Shown: positions 11,629 to 22,542 of the stretch, piece by piece
Layout of the letters: each line of letters starts with the position of its first letter
Position numbering within the stretch: the first letter of the stretch is position 1
Notes under the pieces: generated by a model
Databases searched by the model: none
What the model saw: only the letters and a program-made list of their open reading frames with translations
Told to the model about the DNA's origin: nothing
NCBI RefSeq assembly: GCF_009017415.1
Contig: NC_092408.1
Location: 1,550,001 to 1,614,000 of the forward strand
DNA: 64,000 nt
Reading direction: 5' to 3'
From: Aspergillus flavus
Lineage: Eukaryota; Ascomycota; Eurotiomycetes; Eurotiales; Aspergillaceae
Made by a program: the position numbers and the translations under genes

Positions 11629-12372
11629 CTATATGTCCCCAGAACCACGATAGTCTTCATCCGCAGTAACCCGCTGCCCTAGTATAACAACCACGACCGC
11701 TATCAGCGCCACATCCACCCCAGGCGCAACTCTCACTTCCCATTTCGGTCGATAGCAAGACGAAGGCTGCGGCCCTTCAGCAAGCTCCGCAGGGTTCGTT
11801 ACTCGACGAATATGCGCGATGATTCGGTCCCCAAGCACCAAGACCTGGGTATGGTAGTAGGGGTCTTCATCGCGGACCTCGAGCATCATCTCATCGGAAT
11901 CGGGTAGATAAACGCCATTATCACCATCGTCATCGAGCTTCCCCTTTCCCTTCCGTTTCTTAGAATCCCCCGGTCTCCTCTGCTCAGACAGGACAGCATT
12001 GCGAAACCTGATAACCGCTTTCGGCGCCCGCACCGCGACCCTCAACTTCGCAGACAATATAACATGTTCCATCTGCCCCGGTAACCTCAACTCCAAACAC
12101 GACGAATTATACCACCGACACCTTAACTCGAAAAGCGGTAATCCAGACCGATCATAGAAAACTCGTCGTTGACCTATACTCCACGGATACCCCTGCACCG
12201 AAAAGATCGTCTGCCCCTCATATTCAACACTGTAATCCAACGAATGCCACGGTTCGGGGCGATTCTTCACCGTCAAGAGTAGTTCGGAACGTGATACGCT
12301 CTCGGGTCGAAGCGCAATGGGTCTCAGCGGTGGACTTAGACGATAATGTGGGGTTCTGTCGTTGTCGTCCAT
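11629..12372 (-). CDS. LURP-one-related (tubby-like fold) protein
   Basis: Single-exon protein of 247 aa. The pattern of the LOR/LURP-one family is visible: SVQGYPWSIGQRRVFYDRSG, then FELRCRWY, then a second strand set with KAVIRF, and later YHTQVLVLGDRIIAHIRR. The family has a phospholipid-scramblase/tubby C-terminal fold and no assigned enzymatic activity in fungi. A basic then acidic insert (residues about 130-150, KKRKGKGK then DDDGDNG) interrupts the barrel. A hydrophobic stretch (VDVALIAVVVVILG) near the C-terminus corresponds to the central hydrophobic helix of the fold rather than a proven membrane anchor. Confidence 0.75.
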   Translation of the reverse strand: MDDNDRTPHYRLSPPLRPIALRPESVSRSELLLTVKNRPEPWHSLDYSVEYEGQTIFSVQGYPWSIGQRRVFYDRSGLPLFELRCRWYNSSCLELRLPGQMEHVILSAKLRVAVRAPKAVIRFRNAVLSEQRRPGDSKKRKGKGKLDDDGDNGVYLPDSDEMMLEVRDEDPYYHTQVLVLGDRIIAHIRRVTNPAELAEGPQPSSCYRPKWEVRVAPGVDVALIAVVVVILGQRVTADEDYRGSGDI

Positions 12373-13523
12373 TTCTTTCCTCTGTGTATATTATCATGTA
12401 GTATATGTGCGAATACAATGAGCAAGGTAATGGTAATCGGTAGTATCGGGTGCCATTTTCCAAATGTCCAAACCCGCAAATCCAGTCATTTCCCAGGTAA
12501 TATCTCTCTTGTCTTGTACCCCCTTTTCACTTTTCTGTATGGGATTATGTGATGACCCTCCTTATAAGGCGTAAATGCGTTTCTGCCTCGCACATGCCGT
12601 GTCAGTGACGGCTGTTGGTCCTGTTGGTTTTTGGAGATCCGTGATTGGGCCGCTCGCTTCGAACGGTGGATTTGCGTTCCACTGGATGGCTTTCGGGATG
12701 AAGATTAGCTTGGCCTTAGGGAGCTTAGGGGGCCGTCATTCTCGAATCAGGGTTTTCGCATTGGTTGGAGTGGGCTTTCTTTAGTCGATGGTCATGCTGT
12801 GCTTTTACTTGATCTGGTAATTCGTCTGTTTCCCACTTTTTACTAGTTTTCCCCCTCAGAAGGGACGAAGAAGGATGATGGGCTTAGTTTGGTATTTGTG
12901 ATAATGTGTCGTTTGATAGGTAGGACTCCTCGTGTTTAGGCCCTTGGGCTTCTTTACAACCTGTCAGTGGGTTCTGGCGTGCTTCGGGTGAGGCGCTGCG
13001 GGATCATGCACTGTCAGCAGCCGTTGGGATCCGGGTCGTGGGGGCTTGGGGTCTTATGTATTATTTTGTGAGATTTACAGTGTTTTGTTCTATTTTCAAG
13101 GCGTGTTGTAGGGCCTTATCGTTGATGATATTCATGGAGAAGGGACGGTCTAGGCGGATTACGTTGTGTTTTGTTCTTTTCTTGTTTGCTTTTTATTTCT
13201 ATTTTCTCGAGCTTTGATACTCACTGTTACGAATAGGGGCTCCCTAACAGTGGCTATGCTGTTCTACCTTCTATGTCAGGGAAGGTTAAGGATTGCATAC
13301 CTGGTTGTCACTGTGACAGGTCACGCGCAGAGCCGTGCCTCGGCGATTTTGTAGCTCATTAGCCTAATTGATTGACAGGTTTAAGAGAACAGTTTACTCA
13401 AATAACGTGTCTTGAATTATTGATTGATATTGGCATTATGCATACCCTAACTGGTCGTCAAGAAAGATCACGAGACCAGATACAACCCTTGACAGGGATC
13501 CATCCCTACCCAGCAAGCACATC
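12373..13523. other. Intergenic, no gene seen
   Basis: About 1.15 kb, T/G-rich on the plus strand. Short open frames on the plus strand (for example 12575-12784) have no family resemblance. Confidence 0.5.
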
Positions 13524-14705
13524 TCACCAATACGTCGCCCATTGACTCTCCCCATTAACCACCTTCACAAACTCCTCCGCAATAAATTTATCCGTTGTTT
13601 GAGATGGATGCAACTCATCAAACCACATGAAGTTCTCCTCGTCTTGTAACCGAACACAATCCTCGCCCTCGGCATTACAATGCTTCACGAACCCGGTTAC
13701 ATTGGCACCGACGTCTCCGAACCAGTCATCAGGGTTATAGTAGATATCGGATAACTAGCAAGCATCAGTATTTCCCTTCTCTATAACATCACACAAGAAA
13801 AGGACGAAAGAAAGAGAAATACTCACCAACCCATACATATCCATAACAGCAACCCCAGCCCCCGGATACCTATCGGCAACCAAGACCTCGAAAGGCGTTC
13901 TATACCGAAACACCTCATTAACATTAACTACCTGCTCCCACATCCGATAACTAATTAAAGTCTGGTTACTAGGCTTATCAGGCCACCACGAGACAGTCTT
14001 CGCGCCCCCATTCTCCAGCAAAGCATACTGCGGTGTCAACTGCAACGGGGCCAGATTCATCAATACAAAGTACCGGCCTCCGCTTTCATAAACCCGATCC
14101 AGGGACTCATAGACACATTCTATGTAATCTGGGATGACCTTCCCCTGGACCTGGGAATCAGTTAGAAAGGCATAATTGCCTAGATCGTTGGTCCCGATCC
14201 AGATCGCGTAGACGGTTTCGTCGGCCGGGATGTCGAGGAATTTGTTCCCCTGGGAATCTACGTATTGGGTGTCTGCGAGGAAGGCCGGGATTTCGTATTC
14301 TAGAACAGACGGGAAGGACATGTTCAGGCCGGACATTGTCCGGGGGGTGATTTTGTTAGAGCATGCGCCTCCGCTGACGGCGTAGTTGTGTCGTGTTGCA
14401 TTTGTGGCTGCTGCTACGTAGTGGCCCCATACGTAGCCGCCTGAGGCGGAGGAGTTGGACTGTTATGGGTTAAATTGGGCTTCTAGACGTTGGGGTTTTG
14501 TATGTACCTCGGGTTGTTTCCAGCCTACTGGTGGTGCTGATCCGTTGTGGGCGTAGAAGTAGGATGCTCGCGTGTCGTCTGTGTAGCTGTCGCCGAAGGT
14601 GACGAGGTTATTGAATTCTCGTAGGCCCCATTTTTGGGTGGGTTTGGCTAGGGCTAGGTCTTTTGTTGCGGCGAGGATGCCTAGGAGGAGTGGGAATGTG
14701 TACAT
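13524..14705 (-). CDS. Secreted GDSL/SGNH esterase (CE16-like)
   Basis: Secreted SGNH hydrolase of 353 aa in three exons (14705-14508, 14459-13827, 13754-13524). A hydrophobic signal peptide (MYTFPLLLGILAA) begins at the chosen Met. An upstream in-frame Met at 14753 would put 16 polar residues before it. Block I is TFGDSYTD with nucleophile Ser40, block III is IGTNDLG (oxyanion Asn), and block V is DELHPS with Asp323 and His326. The closest known fungal types are acetylesterases and lipases of carbohydrate esterase family 16, which remove acetyl groups from plant polysaccharide fragments. Substrate is inferred only. The neighbouring GH20 enzyme is also secreted. Confidence 0.9.
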
Positions 14706-15006
14706 TGCGATTGAGGTTGCTTGTTGATTACTGTAAGCTCTAAGGCATGACAAGGACGAACGGGAGAAAGGTAAATAAATATAGGAAATTATGGAACTTC
14801 ATTGCTAGATTAAAATACCCAAGCTTTGCGGCCATTGCCCCGGATCTCCGATTTCTTGTTTGCGATGCAGGACGGGATGCGGGGAAATGACTGCAATTAC
14901 TGGACGGATAAATGGAATCTCTAGTCGGTGAATTGGAAAGTGAGGGGTATCCTGCACGATTTTATTTACCCACGGAAATTTTATACAGCTTGTCATTTGG
15001 TATTGG

Positions 15007-17130
15007 TCAATGCTGGCCGTCGAACTCACTCACTGTCAATCGTTGGATGCCGCCTTCAATCCACTCCAGTGGTGCCACGAACGCCATCTGGCTCCAGGAT
15101 AATAGCCGGTTTTTGCCACCAAATACCAGCACTTCGAATCTTCCGGCGAATCCCTCGTTGACCCAGACCCGACTGCCACCGATCATGTCAGTCCGAATGG
15201 TAATGTGGCTCTGCAATGAAACTGTCACCGGCTCGTGCGTTGAGGAGGTCTCGTTCGTCCAAATTCGGCCTGGATAGCTTTCGTCGAACCCATCCGTTTC
15301 TTCTATGGAGCGCAGGGGATACTCCCATCCGTCTGAGACAAAAGTCAGGTTGCCGTCTGGCGACAATGCAAGGGTGGAGTCGTTGGACCATAGGGTGAAT
15401 GGGCCTGAAACATTTAGAGTCAACTCGTAGTTCATCCCCTTGCTGCCATATCCTAGATGGATTTTGTCGCGGTTTATATTCTCTGAAGGGTTGGTCCAAC
15501 TCAAAAGCTCATTAGCATCTTCACTCTTGTGGGAGATTTGTCGGTCCAGGTTCTGCGCCACAGCCTTCGAGGTCAACAAGTCCATCGAGTCTGACAAGGT
15601 AGATACATTGATAATGGGCCCACGGTTTCCAGCCCACGCCCTCGCTGCAACAACAGGAATGCCATTGCGGATCGCATAGTAAGACTCCAACTCCGTCGTG
15701 GCATCAGGCCCATTATCATTCCATGCGGCCAGAATGGCACCCTTGACGGGCTTCGGGTCAGGCTGCTCGGTGACATTCACAGGGTTGAAGAGAGCCGGTG
15801 TCCACTGCCATCCCTCTCTGTCCGCAAAGTTGAGCACCCTAGAGTTGTTGAAGAAATCTGGATACGGGGCTGGGAATATCGGCATGTGATCGTTTTTTAA
15901 CGACATGTAAGCCCACCAATCCTCTGAGTTGATAACCTCGTAGCCCTGTTCTGCCAATTCGACTGGGTCGGATTGTCCATACTGCCAATGTTGAATAATG
16001 ACGTCCTTTGAGATGTTGCGGGTGTCAGATGGTTCGTATGTCCCCCAGATCCGAATCGTCTTACCGGCCTGTTCGTCCATGAATTCCGCCATGTCGTTGA
16101 CAAAATCAATATAGTCGTCTGCCAGGGTGGCATCGTACTCATCGGCACCGATATGGACTTCCTTTGTTTGAAACCACGGCAGAAACTCAGTCCAGATAGA
16201 CTTCACCAGGGGAATGGTGTCCGGATGGGTCAGGTTCAGCAGATCTTTGCTCTCTAAGGCTAATTCTGGCTTCCATTTTGTAATAAACAAACTGTGGCCA
16301 GGAGCTTCGATCTCAGGGATGACAGTCACACCTCGTTGGGCACAGTGCTGCTGAAGATCCTCAAAGTCCGCCCGGGAGAGTGTCTCGTTTTCTCTTTGTA
16401 CAATTCCCTGTAGCTCGGGACTCTCCGGCCGCAAGGAGAACTGTGCGTAGACATCTTGCCAGGTTTCATTGTGGCCACGACTTAAGGGATAGTTGTCGCT
16501 AGTATGGTACTGAAATTCAGACAGCTTGAAAAAAGACGCATATGTGCATAGATCCTTGAGGTACGATGGGGAGTACCATTTCCGCCCAGCGTCTAGTAAG
16601 AATCCTCGCGTTGAATACGAGGGCGCGTCAACCACCTGACCAGACGGGATGGGAGAGTTGTGAGCTATCAACAACCGTTGCAGCAAAGTTCGTGTTCCCC
16701 ACCACATTCCACGGGCGCCTGAGCCAAGGATCGAGACGCGTCCCAGTTGGACCTGAAGCTTGTAGCCCTCTTCTGTGGGATCACCATTTTCATACGTCAA
16801 CCCGTCTTGAGAGCAATCTAGTCTGTCCAGGAAAATTCCTGTTTGGCCTTCAGGCCACACTTCAACAGGGTGCAGATTCCATGACTCGCCCGTTATTTCC
16901 TCCAAGTCCTGGCGAAAGGTATTCGCAAATTCAATAGCGGACGGCGGGATGAGTGTCAAGCCATTCTGATCTCTGTCCGATGCGAAACTATTCGTGATAT
17001 AGATATTTCGGTCGATTGTCGCAATATCGAAACCGTCGTGTTCAGAATCCAAATTAGTCCATTGAACTGGTGGCAGGGACTGCAAAGCAGAGACTACTGC
17101 AATCAGAGAAAGCAAGATAACTGACCACAT
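15007..17130 (-). CDS. Secreted GH20 beta-N-acetylhexosaminidase-like glycosidase
   Basis: Intronless 707-aa protein with a signal peptide (residues 1-15, cleavage near VVSA). A GH20b N-terminal domain covers about 20-170 and the catalytic TIM barrel about 175-500. HIGADEYD holds the Asp330-Glu331 catalytic pair, and PEIEAPGHS with His279 and WQWTPALF are further active-site landmarks. GH20 enzymes use substrate-assisted catalysis to release GlcNAc, GalNAc or a disaccharide. About 200 residues after the barrel form a beta-rich domain with many N-glycosylation sequons. The GADEY motif differs from the HLGGDE form I expect in housekeeping fungal NagA and resembles bacterial or lacto-N-biosidase-like members. 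Confidence 0.92.
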   Translation of the reverse strand: MWSVILLSLIAVVSALQSLPPVQWTNLDSEHDGFDIATIDRNIYITNSFASDRDQNGLTLIPPSAIEFANTFRQDLEEITGESWNLHPVEVWPEGQTGIFLDRLDCSQDGLTYENGDPTEEGYKLQVQLGRVSILGSGARGMWWGTRTLLQRLLIAHNSPIPSGQVVDAPSYSTRGFLLDAGRKWYSPSYLKDLCTYASFFKLSEFQYHTSDNYPLSRGHNETWQDVYAQFSLRPESPELQGIVQRENETLSRADFEDLQQHCAQRGVTVIPEIEAPGHSLFITKWKPELALESKDLLNLTHPDTIPLVKSIWTEFLPWFQTKEVHIGADEYDATLADDYIDFVNDMAEFMDEQAGKTIRIWGTYEPSDTRNISKDVIIQHWQYGQSDPVELAEQGYEVINSEDWWAYMSLKNDHMPIFPAPYPDFFNNSRVLNFADREGWQWTPALFNPVNVTEQPDPKPVKGAILAAWNDNGPDATTELESYYAIRNGIPVVAARAWAGNRGPIINVSTLSDSMDLLTSKAVAQNLDRQISHKSEDANELLSWTNPSENINRDKIHLGYGSKGMNYELTLNVSGPFTLWSNDSTLALSPDGNLTFVSDGWEYPLRSIEETDGFDESYPGRIWTNETSSTHEPVTVSLQSHITIRTDMIGGSRVWVNEGFAGRFEVLVFGGKNRLLSWSQMAFVAPLEWIEGGIQRLTVSEFDGQH

Positions 17131-20100
17131 GGCTGATCCTTACTGTCAGGAGAGCTTTGGGGGAGGCGAACGTGGGTCTGTTATAGTCATAAACAAACCC
17201 CGGAAATTCCCCAGGCGATCGACGGTTGCATTCCGTGGGGGTGTCTCGACTTATCGACGTTACATTCCGATCGCAACCAAATTCGATACCAATGCTATTG
17301 TTCCTCAGAAAGGTGACATTCCTCCCTGCTTGGCCATCTTAGTCATTTCGCTTGCGGTCTTTTGTTATTTGCTATTGGCTTGAGAGACCTACTTGGGTGA
17401 TCAGACCTCCAATGCTTTCTGGTCCCTCTTGCTCCACAAATTCCGGCAACAAAGCTCGGCTATCTTAGGGTGTCACTCAATTCGCGATAAGCCTCAAGTA
17501 ATGAGAGTAAGTGGTGAGAGCAGCGAGCATTGAATCGTGACAATCCAAGTATTCACGTGGCACGAAAAGGACGGAAAGGGGGATGTAAGTCAGAAGGTCT
17601 CACTGTTGAAAGAAATCAGCTCCTTGTAATGATCCAGAACACAGTTGATTAAGCTCATATGTAGGTGGTAGTCTCAGTAGATACATATTGTCAATAGTGA
17701 ATCTTCGCAGCTACCCCCACGTTCTCCAATGCAACTAGATTCGTTTGAGTATAGCGTACAAATCACCTGGCATGCAGCAGGGTATTAGTCGCGCTCGAAG
17801 CTTGAAGCTCGAAGCTTTGAAGACAGTATAAAACATTTGTATGTGTCTTTAGGCGTAGTCACACAGAGCAAGTTTCTCTCATGGTGTAACACCCGAGGAA
17901 CATAACCTTCCTTCTTCTTGCTGCTCAGCATAGATTATGTTTCTCAAAATCAAAAATTTCACCACTGTTATCAGCAAGAGCATCAGTAGGTACGTCCTAA
18001 TTCAAGACCATGAAGGAGTATTTTCGTCCCAGCCATGATACTGGCGTATAAACTGGTGTCGTAAAGCAATGTCAAAGTCTTGGTAGCATGATACCAAATC
18101 TGTGCGGTATGGAGGATCTATGAGAGGTAAGCATCATTACAGTTGTTGTTTCCTCGAGGTCCCGAGAGAGCCCTTCTGGGTGAATTAGTGAGATCAGGTT
18201 GCAAGTCTTCCACTCATGTCGACGTTTTGAGAATATCAGGCGACATGGTATGTATGTCCATCACTTCCTTGATCCCTGGTTGTCTGCATATGTGCTTGCC
18301 TTGTCAGTCTAGGGTTCACCATTGACAATATTGGTTGCGATTGTAGGGAAGTCACGAGTGTTCAGAGACTTCACAAGCCCAAGTGACCCGGCAGGCATAT
18401 TGCGAGGGTGCCCCTGATATGCTTGATCTGTGGTAGGAAACAGCCACTTAATGTCTAGAGCGCATGAGCGAGGTACTATCCTTCCACAACCTAATCGAAA
18501 GCTTTCATTATAGGAAGCTGCAGGTTGTGCCATCTCCTGATCGTGGAGATAATGTCTCGGTGTTGAGGGTTTCCTCGTCAGAGAATTCTCATCCGCGCAG
18601 TTATCTGCAGCGTGAATTCGGCGCAGTAAGTATGCACCCCTCGAATAGGTATTGGTGTATCGCATTTGTAATCATCGGGCCGTTATGGCAAGACAATCGA
18701 ACGATGTACCCAAGGATCCACTCGCAGACTCAGTGAGTACAACGGGCAATAGACGCGGCTCAGAAGTACCGTTGTTGCCGGATCACATGAAGAATCTCCC
18801 CTGGAGGCGGCAACATAAGCCATCTTTGTGGATACATGAAATGCGTGATATAGAACTAGTATGATCCTGAGTTCTTGGACGCGGGGGCAAGACGCTGATT
18901 GACGACCCTTAACTGCGGCATTAAATCAATGGCAGCTCCAAGATCGGCATTGTCATGCCAAATGCGGCTTAGGACTGGAATTCTTAATTAAGACTAACTT
19001 GGCGATGGATATCCTGGTTGTGTTATGGCACGGCTGTGGTTTCGGCAGCGGAGGGAAAGAGTCTTAGGGGAGGCTTTCTAAGTGGGTAGTCTCCGCTCTA
19101 GACTAAGCATGTTAGCCCTCACTTTTTCCTTTTCGGGCAATATCCCCATGCAGCGTACCTATCACTACTCTGTATCAGGTGTTCTTTCTGGTTTATGGCT
19201 AATTTAGCGTTGATTAACCATGTAGGACAGGGTGTTGATTTCAATCTTTGCCCTACATAGTATTCTACCCAAACCGGGTGTAGTAGCACCAGCTACCCCC
19301 AGCTTCTCTATTATGTAAGTAGATACCAACAGGCTAACGTGATTCCATGCAGATAGCGGGTTTGAGACACATACCATAGCATCACGATATACAGACTGAT
19401 CTCGATTCCGAGCAGTGCCGTTCCGTTAACTGCCAAGAGATCCCGACCCGTACTTTCAATATCCGAACATCCAGAACAGTTTCATGTCAAGCGGCAGTTA
19501 AAACAGAGACCCTTCAAAGTTCACCAAAACTCAGAGATCTCGAGCCTGTAGTGGTCGACCGTTCGATGCGTTTGAAACGGGCTCAACCTAAAAAAAAAAA
19601 ATATTACCACAAAGCATTGACAATCTGGTAAGGCTTGGAGTCCCCTGAAACGCCGTTGATGCCAAGATGTCGCATAGACTAGGGACTCGTCCCCACTTTC
19701 TCGCTCCTTAATTCCTGTGTTAATCCGCTTGACCTCGTTGACTTACTCCGAGTAGGACTCTTGGCTTGGGGGTCCATAGAAATGTGTCATAAATGCCCTG
19801 CAGTGCCACCTATCTCGTGTTAATGTGGATTGAGTCCAGAATGGAAGGTAGTATTCTTCTCGAACCCTGAACCTTGCTAAGGCTGTTAAGCGTTTCAGGT
19901 GCGGAATAAGGAAACAGATAGGGCGCCTCTTTCTCAGCTAATGGGTCGGGATTGATCTGCCCCGTGACCCCCATATGCTCGGGTGGAGCGCTGAAGATAC
20001 TTACTTCTATACTATCCAGGGTTATGAGGTGGTTTCGGCCTCGGAATTTTCTCGATCTTAAGTTACTTTGCATGTAGCGCGATATCTTTCTCGCCTTAGA

Positions 20101-20540
20101 TCTTCTGGCCTGTTGTAGCCATGATCTGTCTCATCTAGTCTAGATCTCGAGACCCCGTGGCCGTTTAATTTACCTGATTCTTGCCCAGGAACCCTATGCA
20201 TTACCGTCATTGGTTGTTGATGTCACTTCCAAGACCATCATGGGATTCTGCGCCAGATCTATAGCCGCTGACCCATAGTATGAAGTGCCAGCGGCCAAGA
20301 CCACCATGTCTAGCAGGTTAGATGTATCCATCAGGAATATATGAATCGATTGGGTAACAATGTAACCATTAGAAAAATCCATTAGCCAACTTGAAACACG
20401 AATATGAGTTGATTATCTTTTTCAAGGTCATTTGATGTATAAAACCAGGCCTGGTGCCGCGTTCCCAGTGCTTGTTCTCATCAAAGCCATTCATTCCTTC
20501 TTTTCTTTTCTTATATTGTTCCTCCTTTTCTCCGTTCAGG
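17131..20540. other. 3.4 kb region with no recognisable gene
   Basis: No open frame longer than about 120 codons, and none resembles a family. A possible short exon at 17937 (about 18 codons before a GTACGT donor) could not be extended into a gene. The region contains a tandem CGAAGCTT motif near 17795, a poly(A) run at 19590 and an inverted repeat at 19426-19501. It may hold a non-coding RNA or decayed sequence. Confidence 0.45.
20438..20444 (+). promoter_or_regulatory. TATA box of the deuterolysin-like gene
   Basis: TATAAAA, 97 bp upstream of the start codon at 20541 and followed by a CT-rich leader, a usual layout for fungal secreted enzymes. Confidence 0.5.
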
Positions 20541-22301
20541 ATGTCATTCATTCAACTCGTTCACTTCTTCGGTCTTTTGACCTTGGCTGCCGGCAAGCCG
20601 ATTCTTATTCCGAGGCAGGCTTCGGGAGCGCCGCAGGACGGTGCTCGCAACCTGATTGACGTTCAGCTGCAGTCGATCGGAAACTCGACTATCAAAGCTT
20701 TCATCACTAATATTGCTGATGAGAATCTCCGTGTCGTCAAGAGGGGTGGTCTGCTCGATAACGAGCTTCCCACTAAGAAGGTTGTTGTGTCTGGATCTGG
20801 TAAGCTCACTGCCGAATGACTAGTATCTGCATATACATATCAACACAAGGTGATTAACAACAACAAAAAGGCGCAAACCCAACTTTCACCGGTGCGGAAG
20901 TCGACTACGTCAACACACATCTGAATGACGACGCATTCTTGGAACTCGCCCCTAAACAAACAATCGAGTCCATCTTCGACATCGCCGACTCCCACGACCT
21001 TTCTCCTGGTCAAAAGTACTCCGCCATCGCGGATGGCATGCTCGAATACACGAAGTTGGACAACCCTAAGAAATTCTTCGTCGTTCCTTATACATCCAAC
21101 GCCATCGACTTCGATGCTCCTGAAGACTCTGCTAACCGCCTTGCGACCCGCGCCACCCTCGAAGCCTGCAGTGGCGAATATAACAAGCTGATGCAGGATA
21201 ACCTTGCACAGGCTGCCAAGATGGCCGAGGCTGCCGCTGCGGATGCTCGCGACGGCAGCAGTGGACTGTTCCAGAAGTTCTTCAAGTCCCAGGATGAGGC
21301 TGACAAGAAGGAGGTTGCCGAGCGCTTGGAGGCCATTGCTAAGGAAGCAACATCGAAAGGCACCCTGACCTACTACTGTCAGCCATCGGCGCAGGATTCC
21401 TGCGGTGGCAACATTGCGGCCATCACGTACCCAACACAAAACCGTGTTGTCAACTGCCAGGCATACTATGAAACGCAGCAGGTGGTGAACGAGTGTGGAT
21501 ATCTGGATCAGGCGGCTATCTCGCTCCATGAGTTCTCGCATGCTACTAGCGTCTACGCGCCTGGTACGGATGATGTTGTGTATGGACTTGACGGTGTGCT
21601 TCAATTGAGCACTGCACAGGCCAAGAACAACGCCGATTCATTTGCATACTATGCAAACAGTAAGTACTCTTACCATTGGACGTTCAGGGACTTGTGCTGA
21701 CTGTGTTTTTGTAGGTGTTTTCAATAACTGCAGTGCTGATGGTAACCAGAGTGGAAACTCAGGTACTCAAATCGGATCCACGAATGGTAATGGAGGTGGC
21801 CTGGACATCCCTTTCGGGCAAGGAACTGGTCAAGGAAACGAGCAGGGAACTAGCCAGGGAACTGGCCAGCAAACTGGCGCTCCAACTGGAATGGAGAATG
21901 GAGGTGGCTTTACCATTCCCTGGGGACAAGGAATTGGTCAAGGAAACGAACAGGAGGTTAGTCAAGGAGCCGGTCAGCAGACCAACCAAGGCCCTGCCAC
22001 CGGTATCGGTGGTATGAACCCCTGGGGACAGCAAGCTGGTCCTGCAGAAGGCACTACACAACCCGGGTCCGAATGGCCCGCTGGCTTCGACGACCTTCCC
22101 TGGTCCTTCAACAACCCCAGTCAGGGTGCCCAGTCCAATGGCGGTCAATTTTCCAACGATTGGCAGCCAGTTTCAAATGACTATCAGGAAATTTCGGCTT
22201 CTCCCTCTGGTGACTTTCCCTTTGGTAACTTCGGAGCCCCTGAGAGCTCGCAAGGTTTTGAACTTGGTGAAGGAAGTGGCTGGTTCAAGAGGGATCAGTA
22301 G
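20541..22301 (+). CDS. M35 deuterolysin-type zinc protease with Gly/Gln-rich tail
   Basis: Secreted metalloendopeptidase of the aspzincin family, 544 aa in three exons (20541-20799, 20871-21659, 21715-22301). A signal peptide is followed by a propeptide, with a Lys-Arg site in VVKRGG and further acidic propeptide sequence. The zinc site is HEFSH (His306, Glu307, His310), and GTDDVVYG supplies the third ligand Asp, as in deuterolysins. Known deuterolysins end soon after the SFAYYAN segment. Here intron 2 joins a roughly 195-residue tail rich in Gly, Gln, Asn and Ser with two repeated units (NGGGxxIPxGQGxGQGNEQ). The catalytic part looks intact. The tail function is unknown, with wall attachment or aggregation as possibilities. 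Confidence 0.88.
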
Positions 22302-22542
22302 GTCAAGCGATGCATTAGCTCTCTGAAATATGGTGATAAAGCATATCAACCGTGCATTCATGTGGGCAATTACTATAGAGGTAATTACAATGAAATAGGC
22401 GAAAGGTAAATCCACCTCAAATCGCAAATTCCTGAGAAACAGAAAGGGCAAAGCAGAAAACATAGAGTTAGCGCAAGCCCTCGAGGTAGAGATTTCAGAG
22501 AAACAGAGAACGACAAATCAAGAAAAGGAAAAACACCATTTC

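Noticed and set aside
14706..14753. Upstream Met for the GDSL esterase
   Set aside because: It would place 16 polar residues before a normal signal peptide.
18309..18736. Opposed open frames in the 3.4 kb gap
   Set aside because: Short, on both strands, no conserved motif and no coding-like composition.
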